From positions 1-5,828 of the forward strand of contig CAMCQD010000126.1 of assembly GCA_945876925.1 (NCBI GenBank): DNA of 5,828 nt, read 5' to 3'. Source of the DNA: an uncultured Dermatophilus sp. GTDB taxonomy: Bacteria > Actinomycetota > Actinomycetes > Actinomycetales > Dermatophilaceae. Below the pieces are notes generated by a model. It saw nothing but the letters and a program-made list of their open reading frames with translations. It was not told the DNA's origin and made no database searches. Numbering within the stretch: position 1 is the first letter of the stretch; each line of letters opens with the position of its first letter. This document shows, in pieces, positions 5,828 to 5,828 of this stretch. A program made the position numbers and the translations under genes.

Positions 5828-5828
5828 G

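Overview
The window is very GC-rich throughout (by eye around 70%; not computed). It has GC-loaded third codon positions, GTG as well as ATG starts, long spurious antisense ORFs and tightly packed genes. This points to a high-GC actinobacterium; the genus cannot be fixed from the sequence. No tRNA, rRNA, CRISPR array, insertion sequence or phage gene is visible.

Left half, plus strand (2-2620): a carbohydrate-use pair. The first gene is the C-terminal part of a GH2 beta-galactosidase, whose start lies left of the window. After a 126-bp gap holding a perfect 10-bp GC hairpin comes a complete GPH-family (MelB-like) cation:sugar symporter. The simplest reading is uptake of a beta-galactoside by the symporter and its hydrolysis in the cytoplasm by the enzyme.

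Junction (2621-2729): the symporter gene and cobH converge here. The short gap carries a compact hairpin just after the symporter stop and a nested inverted repeat centred on the cobH stop codon. Together they look like termination structures serving the two sides.

Right half, minus strand (5827 down to 2730): three genes read leftward. The first is the C-terminal nucleotide-binding domain of CydD (its start is beyond the right edge). Next is a complete CydC, whose GTG start overlaps the cydD stop by 4 bp (GTGA). Last is a complete precorrin-8X methylmutase (CobH/CbiC), 75 bp further on with its own Shine-Dalgarno. CydD and CydC form the heterodimeric ABC transporter needed for cytochrome bd assembly; CobH makes hydrogenobyrinate or cobyrinate in corrin-ring synthesis. 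Both concern tetrapyrroles, but co-transcription is only inferred.

No clearly new biological system is visible. The most distinctive items are a three-copy 20-21-bp repeat that duplicates the 3' end and stop codon of cydC, the nested hairpin folded around the cobH stop, a Gln-to-Asp change at the apparent Q-loop of CydC, and a collagen-like acidic/Gly-Pro linker in CydC.
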